A stretch of DNA of 64,000 bases from Anoxybacillus pushchinoensis (GCF_900111795.1 NZ_FOJQ01000008.1:1-64000); one strand, 5' to 3'. Shown: positions 18,939 through 27,548, numbered from the stretch's first letter. Notes: generated from the letters alone by a model not told the origin. Numbers and translations: made by a program.

Positions 18939-18953
18939 TGAGAACGCTTTTCA
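18939..18953. promoter_or_regulatory. Degenerate Fur box upstream of the iron ATPase gene
   Basis: TGAGAACGCTTTTCA keeps the TGA...TCA ends and partial symmetry of the 7-1-7 Fur site. Given the two clear Fur boxes for the partner genes, separate Fur control of the ATPase is plausible but unproven. The rest of the 18893-19206 gap holds only AT-rich promoter sequence. Confidence 0.4.
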
Positions 18954-19083
18954 TTTTTACTAAACAAAATTGTAGCACATATTTTTCTTTTTGGTCAATT
19001 ATTTGTCCTGCTTAGTTTGAGTCAAGATTTTTATAGGAAAAAACAATAGCACGTTAGGATCTGGATTTTTTTGTATATACCAT

Positions 19084-19112
19084 TTTACTTTTTCTTTAAA
19101 ATTTGTTATAAT
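19084..19112 (+). promoter_or_regulatory. Promoter of the DUF1611-racemase operon
   Basis: TTTACT at 19084-19089 and consensus TATAAT at 19107-19112 are 17 bases apart, about 95 bases upstream of the first gene. Confidence 0.6.
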
Positions 19113-19206
19113 ATAAAGTAGAGGACATCTTTCTTTCCGATTATGGTAAAGTAAGATGTTTTTTTCGTGGAAATATTGATTTCACAAAGAAATGGAGGGA
19201 TTTCTC

Positions 19207-20289
19207 GTGAAGAAATACGCCATTGTGTATTGTGAACATCAATTTGGTTCCATGGATGGAAAAACAGCGAATGGGCTTGTGCGCGATTCAGGGCTGTATG
19301 ACATTGTTGCGGTCATTGATTCGACAAAAGCTGGTCAAGATGCTGGAGAGGTACTTGATCAAAAGAAAAATGGCATTCCAATTTGTAAAAATCTTCAAGA
19401 TGCAATCGCCTCCGCAAAAGAAAAACCGAACTACTTCATCTTAGGAATTGCTCCAGCGAACGCTTTTCTTCAAAAAGAGGAACGTCAAGTGATTATCGAA
19501 GCAATGGAAGCAGGGATGCATATCGTGAATCCCCTTCAAGAGTTTTTAACAGAAGATGAAGAAATGATGGCGCTAGCGAAGCGCTACGGAGTCACGATTC
19601 GCGACGTTCGCAAGCCGCGTCCGAAAAAAGAATGGACGTTGTTTACCGGACGTATTTTGCAAGTGAAAACACCGATTGTGGCGGTGCTTGGGACAGACGG
19701 CGCGTGCGGAAAGCGGACGACAGCGATGATCGTCGCAAAAGAAATGCAAAAGCGCGGCTATAAGACAGCATTTGTTGCCACAGGGCAAACGGGCTTAATT
19801 CAAGGAGCTTCATACGGCTTTGCGATGGATGCGTTTCCGCTTCAATATATGATCGGCGAACTTGAACGAGAAGTTGTGCGCGCATATGAAACAGAACGAC
19901 CGGACATTATTATCGTCGAAGGACAAGGGGCGCTTAGCCATCCGGCTTACGTCAGCTCGGCTGGTATTTTAAAAGGCGCGCGGCCGCAAGCCGTTATTTT
20001 ACAACATCCACCGAAACGAAAAGTGCTCGGCGATTTTCCGTTTGTCGACATGCCTACGGTCGAAAGCGAAATCGCATTAATTGAACATTTTGGAAAGACG
20101 AAAGTTGTAGCGATCACATTAAACCATGAAGGAATGACAGATGACGAACTGAAGCGAACGATTGATGAATATGAACGAACATTCCATATGCCTGTGACTG
20201 ATGTATTAAAATACGGAGCCGACAAAGTCGTTGATCGTCTCATTGACTATTTCCCATCGTTACAAAAACGTGAGGTGGCGGTGTCATGA
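19207..20289 (+). CDS. DUF1611 family protein (P-loop, DgcN-like)
   Basis: A 360-residue protein with a Rossmann-like N-terminal half and a C-terminal P-loop half containing GTDGACGKRTTA and IIIVEGQGALSHPAY. DUF1611 members include DgcN, reported as a D-glutamate N-acetyltransferase in D-glutamate breakdown. GTG 19207 is chosen because GGAGGGA lies 7 bases upstream; the ATG at 19192 would overlap that site. The stop overlaps the next gene's start by 4 bases (ATGA). Pairing with a racemase-fold enzyme suggests D-amino-acid metabolism, but the exact reaction here is unknown. Confidence 0.8.
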   Translation: MKKYAIVYCEHQFGSMDGKTANGLVRDSGLYDIVAVIDSTKAGQDAGEVLDQKKNGIPICKNLQDAIASAKEKPNYFILGIAPANAFLQKEERQVIIEAMEAGMHIVNPLQEFLTEDEEMMALAKRYGVTIRDVRKPRPKKEWTLFTGRILQVKTPIVAVLGTDGACGKRTTAMIVAKEMQKRGYKTAFVATGQTGLIQGASYGFAMDAFPLQYMIGELEREVVRAYETERPDIIIVEGQGALSHPAYVSSAGILKGARPQAVILQHPPKRKVLGDFPFVDMPTVESEIALIEHFGKTKVVAITLNHEGMTDDELKRTIDEYERTFHMPVTDVLKYGADKVVDRLIDYFPSLQKREVAVS

Positions 20290-21386
20290 CGGCGAAAGTC
20301 GAAATTGACTTACGGAAAATCCGTCATAATGCCGCAACGTTGAAAAAATGGTGTGAGGAAAAAGGAATACAAGTGACAGCTGTCGTGAAAGGGATAAACG
20401 GCGATGTTGAAATTGCCCGCGCTCTTGTTGAGAGCGGTATAACGAGTTTAGCTGATACGAAAGTGGAACGAATCGCCAAACTAAAATCGGCGCAAGTTCC
20501 AGCGACGTATATGCTCATTCGCACCTCAGCGTTGAGCGAAGTGAGTCAAGTCGTTCAACATGTCGATGTGAGCGTTCAATCGGAAATGGACGTCGTGCGT
20601 GCCATTTCGGCAGAAGCAGTCAAACAAAACAAAACGCATGCGATCATTGTGATGGTCGAGATGGGCGATTTGCGCGAAGGCGTCATGCCGAGCGATTTGC
20701 CGCTATTTATTGAACAGGCGGTGCAGTTGCCGAATATTGAAATTGTCGGCATTGGGGCGAACTTTGCCTGCTTTGGCGGCATTATTCCGACCGATCAAAA
20801 AATGCGTGAACTTTCCTCGCTCGCGAAGCATATTCAAAAACAATATTCGTTGTTTTTGCCGTACGTATCTGGTGGAAACTCCGCGAACTACTATTGGCTG
20901 AAACAGACGAAAGACGTCGGGTGTATTAACCATTTGCGATTAGGCGAGGCGATTTTTTTAGGACGGGAGACGATTCGTGGCGCTGCAATTCAAGGTTTAT
21001 ACGAAGATGCGTTTTGTTTCGTCGCAGAAGTGATTGAAGTAAAAACGAAACCGTCTGTCCCATATGGTGTACAAAGCCGCAATGCATTTGGCGAAACGCC
21101 GATATTTCAAGAACGAGGCATGATGAAGCGCGCCATTGTCGGCATCGGCCGCCAAGATGTAAACGTCAATGGATTAACGCCGCTTGCGCCCGTTCAAATC
21201 ATTGGCTCAAGCAGCGATCATATGATTATTGATGCCACACGTACCGACATTCAAGTCGGCGACCATATTCGCTTTGCGGTCGACTACGGCGCGATGATTT
21301 CGCTCATGACGTCCCCGCACGTTCAAAAAACGTATGTACAAACAGATGAAAAAAACGGACGTTTCCCGACAAAAACATCGGCGTAA
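20286..21386 (+). CDS. Alanine/ornithine racemase-family PLP enzyme
   Basis: A 366-residue enzyme of the alanine racemase N-terminal (type III PLP) fold, close in layout to ornithine racemase Orr. The PLP lysine lies in TAVVKGINGD near residue 35, and glycine-rich phosphate-binding stretches follow (VEMGDLREG, VSGGNSANY). It lacks the long C-terminal domain of true alanine racemase Alr. Translation is coupled to the DUF1611 gene by a 4-base overlap. The substrate is not certain. Confidence 0.82.
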   Translation: MTAKVEIDLRKIRHNAATLKKWCEEKGIQVTAVVKGINGDVEIARALVESGITSLADTKVERIAKLKSAQVPATYMLIRTSALSEVSQVVQHVDVSVQSEMDVVRAISAEAVKQNKTHAIIVMVEMGDLREGVMPSDLPLFIEQAVQLPNIEIVGIGANFACFGGIIPTDQKMRELSSLAKHIQKQYSLFLPYVSGGNSANYYWLKQTKDVGCINHLRLGEAIFLGRETIRGAAIQGLYEDAFCFVAEVIEVKTKPSVPYGVQSRNAFGETPIFQERGMMKRAIVGIGRQDVNVNGLTPLAPVQIIGSSSDHMIIDATRTDIQVGDHIRFAVDYGAMISLMTSPHVQKTYVQTDEKNGRFPTKTSA

Positions 21387-21388
21387 AA

Positions 21389-21411
21389 AGCTAGCGTGTT
21401 CGGCGCTGGCT
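21389..21411 (+). terminator. Terminator stem behind the racemase gene, T-tract replaced by an IS end
   Basis: AGCTAGCG and CGCTGGCT form an 8 bp stem with one G-T pair, preceded by an A run. The matching T run is cut to CTT and the IS1182-type sequence starts at once. The IS evidently landed in the T-tract. Confidence 0.6.
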
Positions 21412-21481
21412 TCAGACTGTTGACAAAATGGTTGTAAGGCAACTGCCTCACAACCATTTTGTTCCATTTTGATATTTGTTT
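21412..21481. repeat. 70 bp IS1182-type end, copy 1 (direct repeat with 24570-24639)
   Basis: This stretch and 24570-24639 are the same apart from a handful of bases in the middle, and lie in the same orientation around the restriction-modification genes. Each contains a 40-base palindrome (21423-21462 here) that can form a long hairpin inside the end of the transposase gene. Confidence 0.85.
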
Positions 21482-21970
21482 TCCTCGATGAACCGACGAA
21501 AATAACGACATACATAAGTGAAAAAGAGGGGAGATGCCCATTCTCCATAGGTAGTTTGCTAATTTCTTTAAATTCATCGCAGCACAAACAAGCATCGCCT
21601 GCATCTGGTTTCTTTCCAATCCACGGTAATTCGTCCAGCGCAGACCATGCTTCTCTTTCAAATCTGCAAAATTTCGTTCGATTGTCTCTTTTCTCCTCTC
21701 ATACAATTCTCGATGCTCCGGCACATATCGTAAGTGCTCGTAATCTTGCCAAACATGGCGTGTGACCACTTTCGTGTGGCTTTTGCTTTCTGTGCATTTT
21801 TCTAGATAAAGACACGTCTTGCACACAGATGGATTGGATTTATATTCCCGATAACCTTCCCGATTCGTTGTTGAATAAGATAACACTTGGTTATTTGGAC
21901 AAAGGTAACAATCAAAATGTTCGTCATATGCAAATTCAGATTTCCGAAAGAACCCCTCTTTTATAACCAA
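21412..21970 (-). mobile_element. Truncated IS1182-type element with transposase C-terminal fragment
   Basis: The minus strand encodes about 185 residues of an IS1182-type transposase C-terminus, including a zinc-finger-like cysteine group (CYLCPNN, then CKTCLYLEKC) and ERNFADLKEKHGLRWTNYRG. The N-terminal half is missing: homology stops at about 21970, where the restriction-modification island begins. The frame continues past the element's end towards 21323. The first 70 bases recur as a direct copy at 24570-24639. Confidence 0.8.
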
Positions 21971-21978
21971 AAAGAAGG

Positions 21979-22269
21979 TTATATCTGTCCAAAATATTTT
22001 ATATGTATATTTTCCATTTTTGCTACTTCAAACAATAATTTTTTATCAAACTCGTCTTCCAACGGTTTTTCAAGAAAGATAATATCGATTTCATTTAATG
22101 GGGAATTAAGTAATTCATAAAATTCATTTCTCTCGTTGAGATTATCTATAAATACTCCTTTTATAACATAGTTTGTTTCTAATTGTTGTATTAAGTTATT
22201 TATAAATTCAATTGCTTCTTCCGTCTTTTCTGTTTTTTTTGTTTGGTAATAAATTACGACGTTTGCCAC
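21979..22269 (-). CDS. Small protein of unknown function at the restriction-modification locus
   Basis: A 96-residue protein, start GTG 22269 with GAAAGGG 9 bases upstream (a TTG at 22278 overlaps less favourably). It opens MANVVIYYQ and contains KGVFIDN and DIIFLEKP, a layout that faintly recalls the N-terminal domain of serine recombinases, but no catalytic serine is evident. It is divergent from the methyltransferase gene and base composition is AT-rich like its neighbours there. It could be a recombinase relic or a control protein; neither is shown. Confidence 0.5.
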   Translation of the reverse strand: MANVVIYYQTKKTEKTEEAIEFINNLIQQLETNYVIKGVFIDNLNERNEFYELLNSPLNEIDIIFLEKPLEDEFDKKLLFEVAKMENIHIKYFGQI

Positions 22270-22395
22270 TTGTATCAACCCTTTCTTTTAGGGTATTGTA
22301 AAAGGCAACTATGATATTTTATCATTTAAACGACCATTAAACAACAAAATTTGCTACAATTGAATTAGGACTAGTGTTCGAAGGAGGTGTCAAAT

Positions 22396-23385
22396 TTGCT
22401 ATATCGTTTTATTGATCTTTTTGCAGGAATTGGAGGTATGCGGCTTGCCTTCGAACTGTACGGTATTTGTGTGTTCTCATCTGAATGGGATGTAAAAGCA
22501 CAGGAAACCTATATGGCTAACTTTGGTGAGAAACCACATGGTGATATTAGACAGATTGATGCTAAGGATATTCCCGATCATGATATTTTGCTCGCTGGCT
22601 TCCCATGTCAGCCATTTTCTATTGCAGGTGTAAGCAAAAAAAAATCTTTGGGAAGACCACATGGATTTCTCGACGAAACTCAAGGAACTTTATTTTTTGA
22701 TATCGCTCGTATTTTACAGGGAAAACAGCCACAGGCTTTCCTATTGGAAAATGTAAAAAACCTTAAAAGTCATGATAAAGGTAGAACATACAAAGTAATA
22801 AAAAATGTCTTGGAAAACGACTTAGGTTATACGGTTTACGATGCGATATTAAATGCAAAAGGGCTTGTTCCTCAAAATCGTGAGCGTATATATATTGTAG
22901 GCTTTAAAAAGCCCCTTAAATTTGAGTTTCCGAAAATACCTGAACAGGGACCACCACTAAGAAGCATCTTGGAAGAGAATGTAGATGATAAATACACATT
23001 AAGCGACAAACTTTGGGAATACCTACAAGCATACAAAGAAAAACATGCTAAAAAAGGAAATGGTTTCGGTTATGGGTTAGCCAATTTAGATTCATATTCC
23101 CGTACTCTTTCTGCCAGATACTATAAGGACGGTTCAGAAATTCTGATCCCGCAAGAAGGGAAAAATCCGAGAAAATTAACTCCACGCGAATGTGCGCGCT
23201 TGCAAGGATTTCCAGATTCTTTTAAGATTGTAGTTAGTAACACTGCTGCATATAAGCAATTTGGCAACAGTGTTGCTGTTCCCGTTGTTAAATTGATAGC
23301 AGAAAAGATGATACAAGCCATAGAACGGGATGAAACAATTGAAGACAATCTGGAAGAGGGTCGGGCCGAGTATGCAACAAAATAA
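22396..23385 (+). CDS. DNA cytosine-5 methyltransferase of a type II R-M system
   Basis: A 329-residue C5 methyltransferase with the ordered motifs DLFAGIGG (I), GFPCQPFS with the catalytic cysteine (IV), ENV (VI), [11 protein letters not shown] (VIII) and GNSVAVPV (X). The TTG at 22396 follows AAGGAGGTG by about 8 bases, while the in-frame GTG at 22387 lies within that ribosome site. It protects host DNA from the endonuclease whose gene overlaps its end. The EcoRII-like partner suggests a CCWGG-type target, which is inference. Confidence 0.92.
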   Translation: MLYRFIDLFAGIGGMRLAFELYGICVFSSEWDVKAQETYMANFGEKPHGDIRQIDAKDIPDHDILLAGFPCQPFSIAGVSKKKSLGRPHGFLDETQGTLFFDIARILQGKQPQAFLLENVKNLKSHDKGRTYKVIKNVLENDLGYTVYDAILNAKGLVPQNRERIYIVGFKKPLKFEFPKIPEQGPPLRSILEENVDDKYTLSDKLWEYLQAYKEKHAKKGNGFGYGLANLDSYSRTLSARYYKDGSEILIPQEGKNPRKLTPRECARLQGFPDSFKIVVSNTAAYKQFGNSVAVPVVKLIAEKMIQAIERDETIEDNLEEGRAEYATK

Positions 23386-24553
23386 TTCTGAAAAACTGAC
23401 TAATGCTATTGAGGCGGCCAAGAAATTTGGTCGCTTTTATTGTAAGTTTATTTCTGCTAATGATGTTGATTTGACAGGAGCACATCAAGTAGGACTTTAC
23501 ATTGCAAAACAGGCTTGGAATATCTTTTTTGAGGAGAAAGGAGTAAAAGGGGAAAATAAAGATAAGTTTATAAAAGTACATATTGACGGTTATCATCCTT
23601 TTGAAAGCCGTGTGATTTATTATGGAAGAAGAACACGAAATGAATATCGAATTACTAGGTTTTGGAGTAATTCGCCTTTTGATAAAACAGAGCAGGTAGG
23701 AAACTTAATTATCTTTATTCCAATGGACATGGAGAATTATAAAGTTTATATCTTAGACACAGAAGAAGAGATTGAAATATTTATAGATACATTCTCTTTA
23801 TCTCTTATGGATAATAATGCAGTATACAATGGAGGTAAAGTAAAAGATATTGACTTATCAGCAAAGTTGGAAAAAGAAATTGAAGATGTTGCTGCTCAAT
23901 TTCATGATTTCCCTGAAACTATTCAACTTGCAGAAATAGCAAGAAGAATACATCAACATGTATACAAGAAAAAGCAATTTTCACCAGACAATATTATTTT
24001 AGAGTGGGTGAAAACAGAATATAGTGTATTTAGATCGATTGAAAGAAATGTTTATAAAGACTATCTAACAAAACCTTTGAATGATTTAGAGACATTAATT
24101 ACTATTGCAAACAGTGTTATAAATAGAAGAAAAAGTCGTGCAGGAAAGTCTTTAGAACATCATGTTGATTTCTTGTTATCTTCATACAATATCCCATTTA
24201 GTCATCCCGGCAAATCTGAAGGAAATAAAAAACCAGATTTCTTGTTTCCTTCAAATGCTGCATATGCGGATATGTCATTTCCTGAAAACAATTTGATCTT
24301 TTTAGGAGTAAAGACCACCTGTAAGGACAGATGGAGACAGATACTTAATGAAGCAAACAGGATAAAAGAAAAGCACTTATTAACACTTCAACAAGGGATA
24401 TCTCCAAACCAGTTGGATGAAATGGCTGAAGAAAAAGTTATTCTAGTTGTGCCAAAACCTTATCACTCATTGTATCCAGCAGAATATCAGGATAGATTAT
24501 GGACCGTTGAAAAATTCATTCACTATGCAGAAGAAAAATATTCGTTGATATAA
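23372..24553 (+). CDS. EcoRII-like type II restriction endonuclease
   Basis: A 393-residue endonuclease resembling EcoRII throughout. The N-terminal effector-binding domain carries [19 protein letters not shown], and the C-terminal PD-(D/E)xK domain has KPDFLFP then [16 protein letters not shown], holding the catalytic lysine. Length is close to EcoRII (about 400). ATG 23372 lies behind GAAGAGGG and overlaps the methyltransferase gene by 14 bases. Base composition is clearly AT-richer than the flanking chromosome, suggesting transfer as a module. Confidence 0.9.
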   Translation: MQQNNSEKLTNAIEAAKKFGRFYCKFISANDVDLTGAHQVGLYIAKQAWNIFFEEKGVKGENKDKFIKVHIDGYHPFESRVIYYGRRTRNEYRITRFWSNSPFDKTEQVGNLIIFIPMDMENYKVYILDTEEEIEIFIDTFSLSLMDNNAVYNGGKVKDIDLSAKLEKEIEDVAAQFHDFPETIQLAEIARRIHQHVYKKKQFSPDNIILEWVKTEYSVFRSIERNVYKDYLTKPLNDLETLITIANSVINRRKSRAGKSLEHHVDFLLSSYNIPFSHPGKSEGNKKPDFLFPSNAAYADMSFPENNLIFLGVKTTCKDRWRQILNEANRIKEKHLLTLQQGISPNQLDEMAEEKVILVVPKPYHSLYPAEYQDRLWTVEKFIHYAEEKYSLI

Positions 24554-24554
24554 A

Positions 24555-24570
24555 AGACCTTTACGGGTCT
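24555..24570 (+). terminator. Terminator stem behind the endonuclease gene, T-tract replaced by an IS end
   Basis: AGACC and GGTCT form a short stem with a 6-base loop right after the stop, preceded by an A run. Where a T-tract is expected, the second IS1182-type end begins, as at 21411. Confidence 0.45.
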
Positions 24571-24639
24571 CAGACTGTTGACAAAATGGTTGTAAGGTAA
24601 TTACCTTACAACCATTTTGTTCCATTTTGATATTTGTTT
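24570..24639. repeat. 70 bp IS1182-type end, copy 2
   Basis: A direct copy of 21412-21481. It contains a perfect 40-base palindrome at 24581-24620 (each arm begins ACAAAATGGTTGTAAGG). Differences from copy 1 are partly compensatory: a C-G pair in copy 1 is T-A here, and a weak pair becomes T-A. It is cut off at 24640 by the MITE, so no transposase remains. Confidence 0.85.
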
Positions 24640-24784
24640 GGTTCATCACCACAAAATGTACTTGACAAGCAATACGGTTTCTTGTACAAAGATGTGCAAA
24701 AACCATTGATTTACTGATTTTTCCTCACAATCGTAAATAGGGTATGTTCAGAAAAAAATCAAGTACAACTTTTGGTGAAGAGCC
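24640..24784. mobile_element. 145 bp MITE with ISL3-type terminal repeats
   Basis: The 25-base ends at 24640-24664 and 24760-24784 are inverted repeats nearly identical to those of the IS at 2889-4197. The left end here has the IS right-end form (GGTTCATCACCA) and the right end has the IS left-end form (GGCTCTTCACCA), so it lies inverted relative to that IS. The 95-base interior has no ORF and no visible similarity to the IS interior. Flanking 8-base sequences do not match. An ISL3 transposase could mobilise it in trans. Confidence 0.75.
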
Positions 24785-24888
24785 ATATTGTGTTTATTTT
24801 TACAATGTTAGGAATATAACCATATCTCTTCGCTGAACTCCGTTTCTTATTTGTGCATCATTTTTTTTGAATATACTGTTAAAAAATG

Positions 24889-24918
24889 TTGTAAAACGCT
24901 TTCATTTTCGTGTATAAT
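24889..24918 (+). promoter_or_regulatory. Promoter of the gluconate operon
   Basis: TTGTAA at 24889-24894 and consensus TATAAT at 24913-24918 are 18 bases apart. The sequence over the -35 to spacer (AAAACGCTTTCA) has a good right half of a cre site but a poor left half. Confidence 0.65.
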
Positions 24919-24921
24919 ACC

Positions 24922-24937
24922 ACTAAACCGGTTTACT
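24922..24937. promoter_or_regulatory. LacI-type operator O1 of the gluconate locus
   Basis: ACTAAACCGGTTTACT has a perfect TAAACCGGTTTA core with the central CG typical of LacI-family sites. It follows the -10 immediately, so the regulator would block initiation of its own operon. Confidence 0.75.
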
Positions 24938-24938
24938 T

Positions 24939-24954
24939 ACTAAATCGATTTAGT
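24939..24954. promoter_or_regulatory. LacI-type operator O2 of the gluconate locus
   Basis: ACTAAATCGATTTAGT is a perfect 16-base palindrome one base after O1, centred 17 bp from it and matching O3 at 27549 except for one base. It lies just before the ribosome site of the regulator gene. Confidence 0.8.
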
Positions 24955-24962
24955 AAAGGAGA

Positions 24963-25991
24963 ATGAATACGTTGCAGAAAGTGACGATGGCTGATGTAGC
25001 GAAGCTAGCAAACGTGTCAAAAAGTACAGTATCGCAATATTTAAACAAGAGATATGAGTACATGAGCGAGGAAACGAGAAGACGTATCGCGGGGGCAATT
25101 GAGCAACTACAATACCGCCCAAACGTCATTGCTCGAAGCTTAAAACAAAAATCAACAGCAACGATTGGTGTAATCGTCTTTAACATTTTGCATATGTTAA
25201 CGACACAAGTGTTGCGGGCGATTGAGGATATGTGTCAACAACATGATTTTCATGTCATCGTTTGTAATACAGATGACGATCCTGAAAAGGAAAAAAAATA
25301 TATTGATATGCTATGGGCGAAGCAAGTGGATGGATTTATTATTTTTCCAACAGGAAAAAATGTCGATTTATATAAAAGAATGATTGAAGCAAGATTACCA
25401 GTTGTATTCGTTGACCGAACGGTTGAAGGAATCGATGTAGATGCTGTTTTATTAGATAACGAACGTGCTGTCCAATTGGGGATGCATTATTTAATTGAGC
25501 AAGGATATAAACATATTGGACTCGTAGCACCACCATTTGCGCCACACGTCATTCCGCGCACAGAACGGATAAATGCATTTCGGTATGCGTTGCGTGAAGC
25601 AAATCTTCCAATCAAAGAAGAATGGATCATTACCGAGCAAGTAAAGCACATTTCGGGGCGACTAGATGCGCTTTTGCAACGGAACAAACTGCCTGAAGCG
25701 ATATTCGCCATTAACGATTTAACATTGATGGAGGTGTTGACGTTTGTCAAAAGGCGTCAACTAACTATTCCACATGACATAGCACTTATCAGTATTGACG
25801 ACGTTCCGTTTGCGTCCATTTATACTCCTTCACTAACAACAATTGCCCAACCAGCTTTTGAGATGGGGGAAAAAGCTACGGAACGGCTGTTTATGCAAAT
25901 GGGCGGCGAGATTTCTCCCCAAATGTTTCGGCTTGCTCCAAAGTTAATAGAAAGGGATTCAGCAAAGAAAAGAGGAGATAAAGGTGAATAG
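24963..25991 (+). CDS. LacI-family regulator of the gluconate locus
   Basis: A 342-residue repressor with the LacI helix-turn-helix (MADVAKLANVSKSTVSQYLN) and hinge (IEQLQYRPNVIARSLK), followed by a periplasmic-binding-protein-like sensor domain. ATG 24963 is close behind AAAGGAG; TTG 24972 is the alternative. The stop overlaps the kinase start by 8 bases. Three matching operators before its own gene and before the permease make it the likely gluconate-responsive repressor, the role filled by GntR in B. subtilis. Confidence 0.88.
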   Translation: MNTLQKVTMADVAKLANVSKSTVSQYLNKRYEYMSEETRRRIAGAIEQLQYRPNVIARSLKQKSTATIGVIVFNILHMLTTQVLRAIEDMCQQHDFHVIVCNTDDDPEKEKKYIDMLWAKQVDGFIIFPTGKNVDLYKRMIEARLPVVFVDRTVEGIDVDAVLLDNERAVQLGMHYLIEQGYKHIGLVAPPFAPHVIPRTERINAFRYALREANLPIKEEWIITEQVKHISGRLDALLQRNKLPEAIFAINDLTLMEVLTFVKRRQLTIPHDIALISIDDVPFASIYTPSLTTIAQPAFEMGEKATERLFMQMGGEISPQMFRLAPKLIERDSAKKRGDKGE

Positions 25992-27525
25992 TAGCCAAGT
26001 CGTCATCGGAATAGATATTGGCACGACAAGTACAAAAGCGGTTATTTTCGAAGAGGATGGACGTATTCGAGCAATGCATGCGGTAGAATATCCGATGCTC
26101 CACCCACAACCAGGATGGGCGGAACAAGACCCATATATTCTTTTTTCTGCCGTCGTACAAAGCATACAAGGAGCTATATACAAAGGGAATGTTTCAGCGG
26201 AACAAGTGAAAGTGATTGGAATAAGTGCAGCGATGCATTCATTAATTTTAGTCGACGAGCATCATCGTCCGTTGACAAATTGCATTATTTGGACAGATAA
26301 TCGCAGCAGTAAGCAGGCAGAGCAATTGCAAAAAACAAAAAGCGGAATAGAGATATATAAAAAAACAGGCACACCGATTCATCCGATGTCGCCGCTTATG
26401 AAATTGATGTGGTTCAAAGAACATGAGCCACATGTATTCGAACGAGCCCATAAGTTTATTTCGATTAAAGAATATGTATTACATCAGTGGTTTCATCAGT
26501 ATGTTGTCGATTATTCAATTGCCTCGGCAACCGGCCTATTTTCTTTACAGACGTTTGATTGGGATGAAGAAATTTTGCAATTCCTTCATATCGATCGTCA
26601 GCAACTATCGCAACTTGTCCCAACGACATATACACTACAGGGGATGGACAAAAAATGGGCGGAACAGCTTGGAATTTCCCGAAATACGCCTGTTGTCATC
26701 GGCGCAAGTGATGGTGTGCTCGCAAACGTCGGGGTCGGCGCAGTACTTCCTCATGAGGCGGCAATTACGATTGGAACAAGCGGTGCGGTACGAACGATTT
26801 CATCCGTTCCAAAAACGGACGAAAGAGGGAGGACGTTTTGTTATGTGTTGACGGAAAATGAATGGGTCGTTGGCGGGCCGACAAATAATGGCGGCATTTT
26901 ACTTCGATGGTTGCGCGATGAATTTGGGGCGCAAGAAAAAGAAGTCGCAAAACGGCTCGGGATCGATCCGTACGATTTATTGACGCAATATGCGGCACGT
27001 GTACCCGCAGGGGCAGAAGGGTTGTTATTTTTACCGTTTTTATCAGGGGAGCGAGCGCCCTATTGGGATGCACATGCACGTGGGACATTTTTCGGCATTA
27101 GTTTGCAACATAAGCGTGAGCATTTTATTCGTGCTGTCATGGAAGGGGTTTGTATGAGCGTCTTTTCCGTTGCCCTTGCGGTTCGGGATGTCATCGGACC
27201 GTTATCAGAAATTCGGGTGTCGGGCGGATTTGCGAAATCGCCATTTTGGCGCCAAATGTTGTGCGATATGATGGGGAAAGAGTTGCTCGTCCCGGAGACG
27301 CATGAGGCCTCCGCGCTAGGGGCTGCAGCATTGGCTCTTTATGCGACGGGAGACATTGTTTCACTACAAGAAGTAAAGTCGTGGCTACGTATTTCATCAC
27401 GTCACGAGCCAAATGGACAGCATACAGCGATTTATGCGGAACTATTTGATTTGTATACAAGATTATATATGAAGTTAAAAGATGAGTTTCCAATCATCTC
27501 TTCGTTTCAAAGGAAATATGTGTAA
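25984..27525 (+). CDS. gntK: Gluconokinase (FGGY family)
   Basis: A 513-residue sugar kinase phosphorylating gluconate to 6-phosphogluconate. It has the FGGY phosphate-binding opening GIDIGTTSTKAV, a TIGTSGAVR motif and SGGFAKSPFWRQM near the C-terminus. GTG 25984 lies behind AGAGGAGATAAA and overlaps the regulator gene. Gluconate rather than another polyol is inferred from the GntP permease next to it and overall likeness to GntK. Confidence 0.88.
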   Translation: MNSSQVVIGIDIGTTSTKAVIFEEDGRIRAMHAVEYPMLHPQPGWAEQDPYILFSAVVQSIQGAIYKGNVSAEQVKVIGISAAMHSLILVDEHHRPLTNCIIWTDNRSSKQAEQLQKTKSGIEIYKKTGTPIHPMSPLMKLMWFKEHEPHVFERAHKFISIKEYVLHQWFHQYVVDYSIASATGLFSLQTFDWDEEILQFLHIDRQQLSQLVPTTYTLQGMDKKWAEQLGISRNTPVVIGASDGVLANVGVGAVLPHEAAITIGTSGAVRTISSVPKTDERGRTFCYVLTENEWVVGGPTNNGGILLRWLRDEFGAQEKEVAKRLGIDPYDLLTQYAARVPAGAEGLLFLPFLSGERAPYWDAHARGTFFGISLQHKREHFIRAVMEGVCMSVFSVALAVRDVIGPLSEIRVSGGFAKSPFWRQMLCDMMGKELLVPETHEASALGAAALALYATGDIVSLQEVKSWLRISSRHEPNGQHTAIYAELFDLYTRLYMKLKDEFPIISSFQRKYV

Positions 27526-27548
27526 CTAAGGGGGTGATTTACTTCATA

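Noticed and set aside
21412-24784. Possible CRISPR or defence-island array from the repeats around the R-M genes
   Set aside because: There are only two copies of the 70-base repeat, 3 kb apart, with IS identity; no short regular repeat-spacer pattern exists anywhere in the window.
24895-24912. Second cre site over the gluconate operon promoter
   Set aside because: Only the right half (CGCTTTCA) fits; the left half is out of register by one base.
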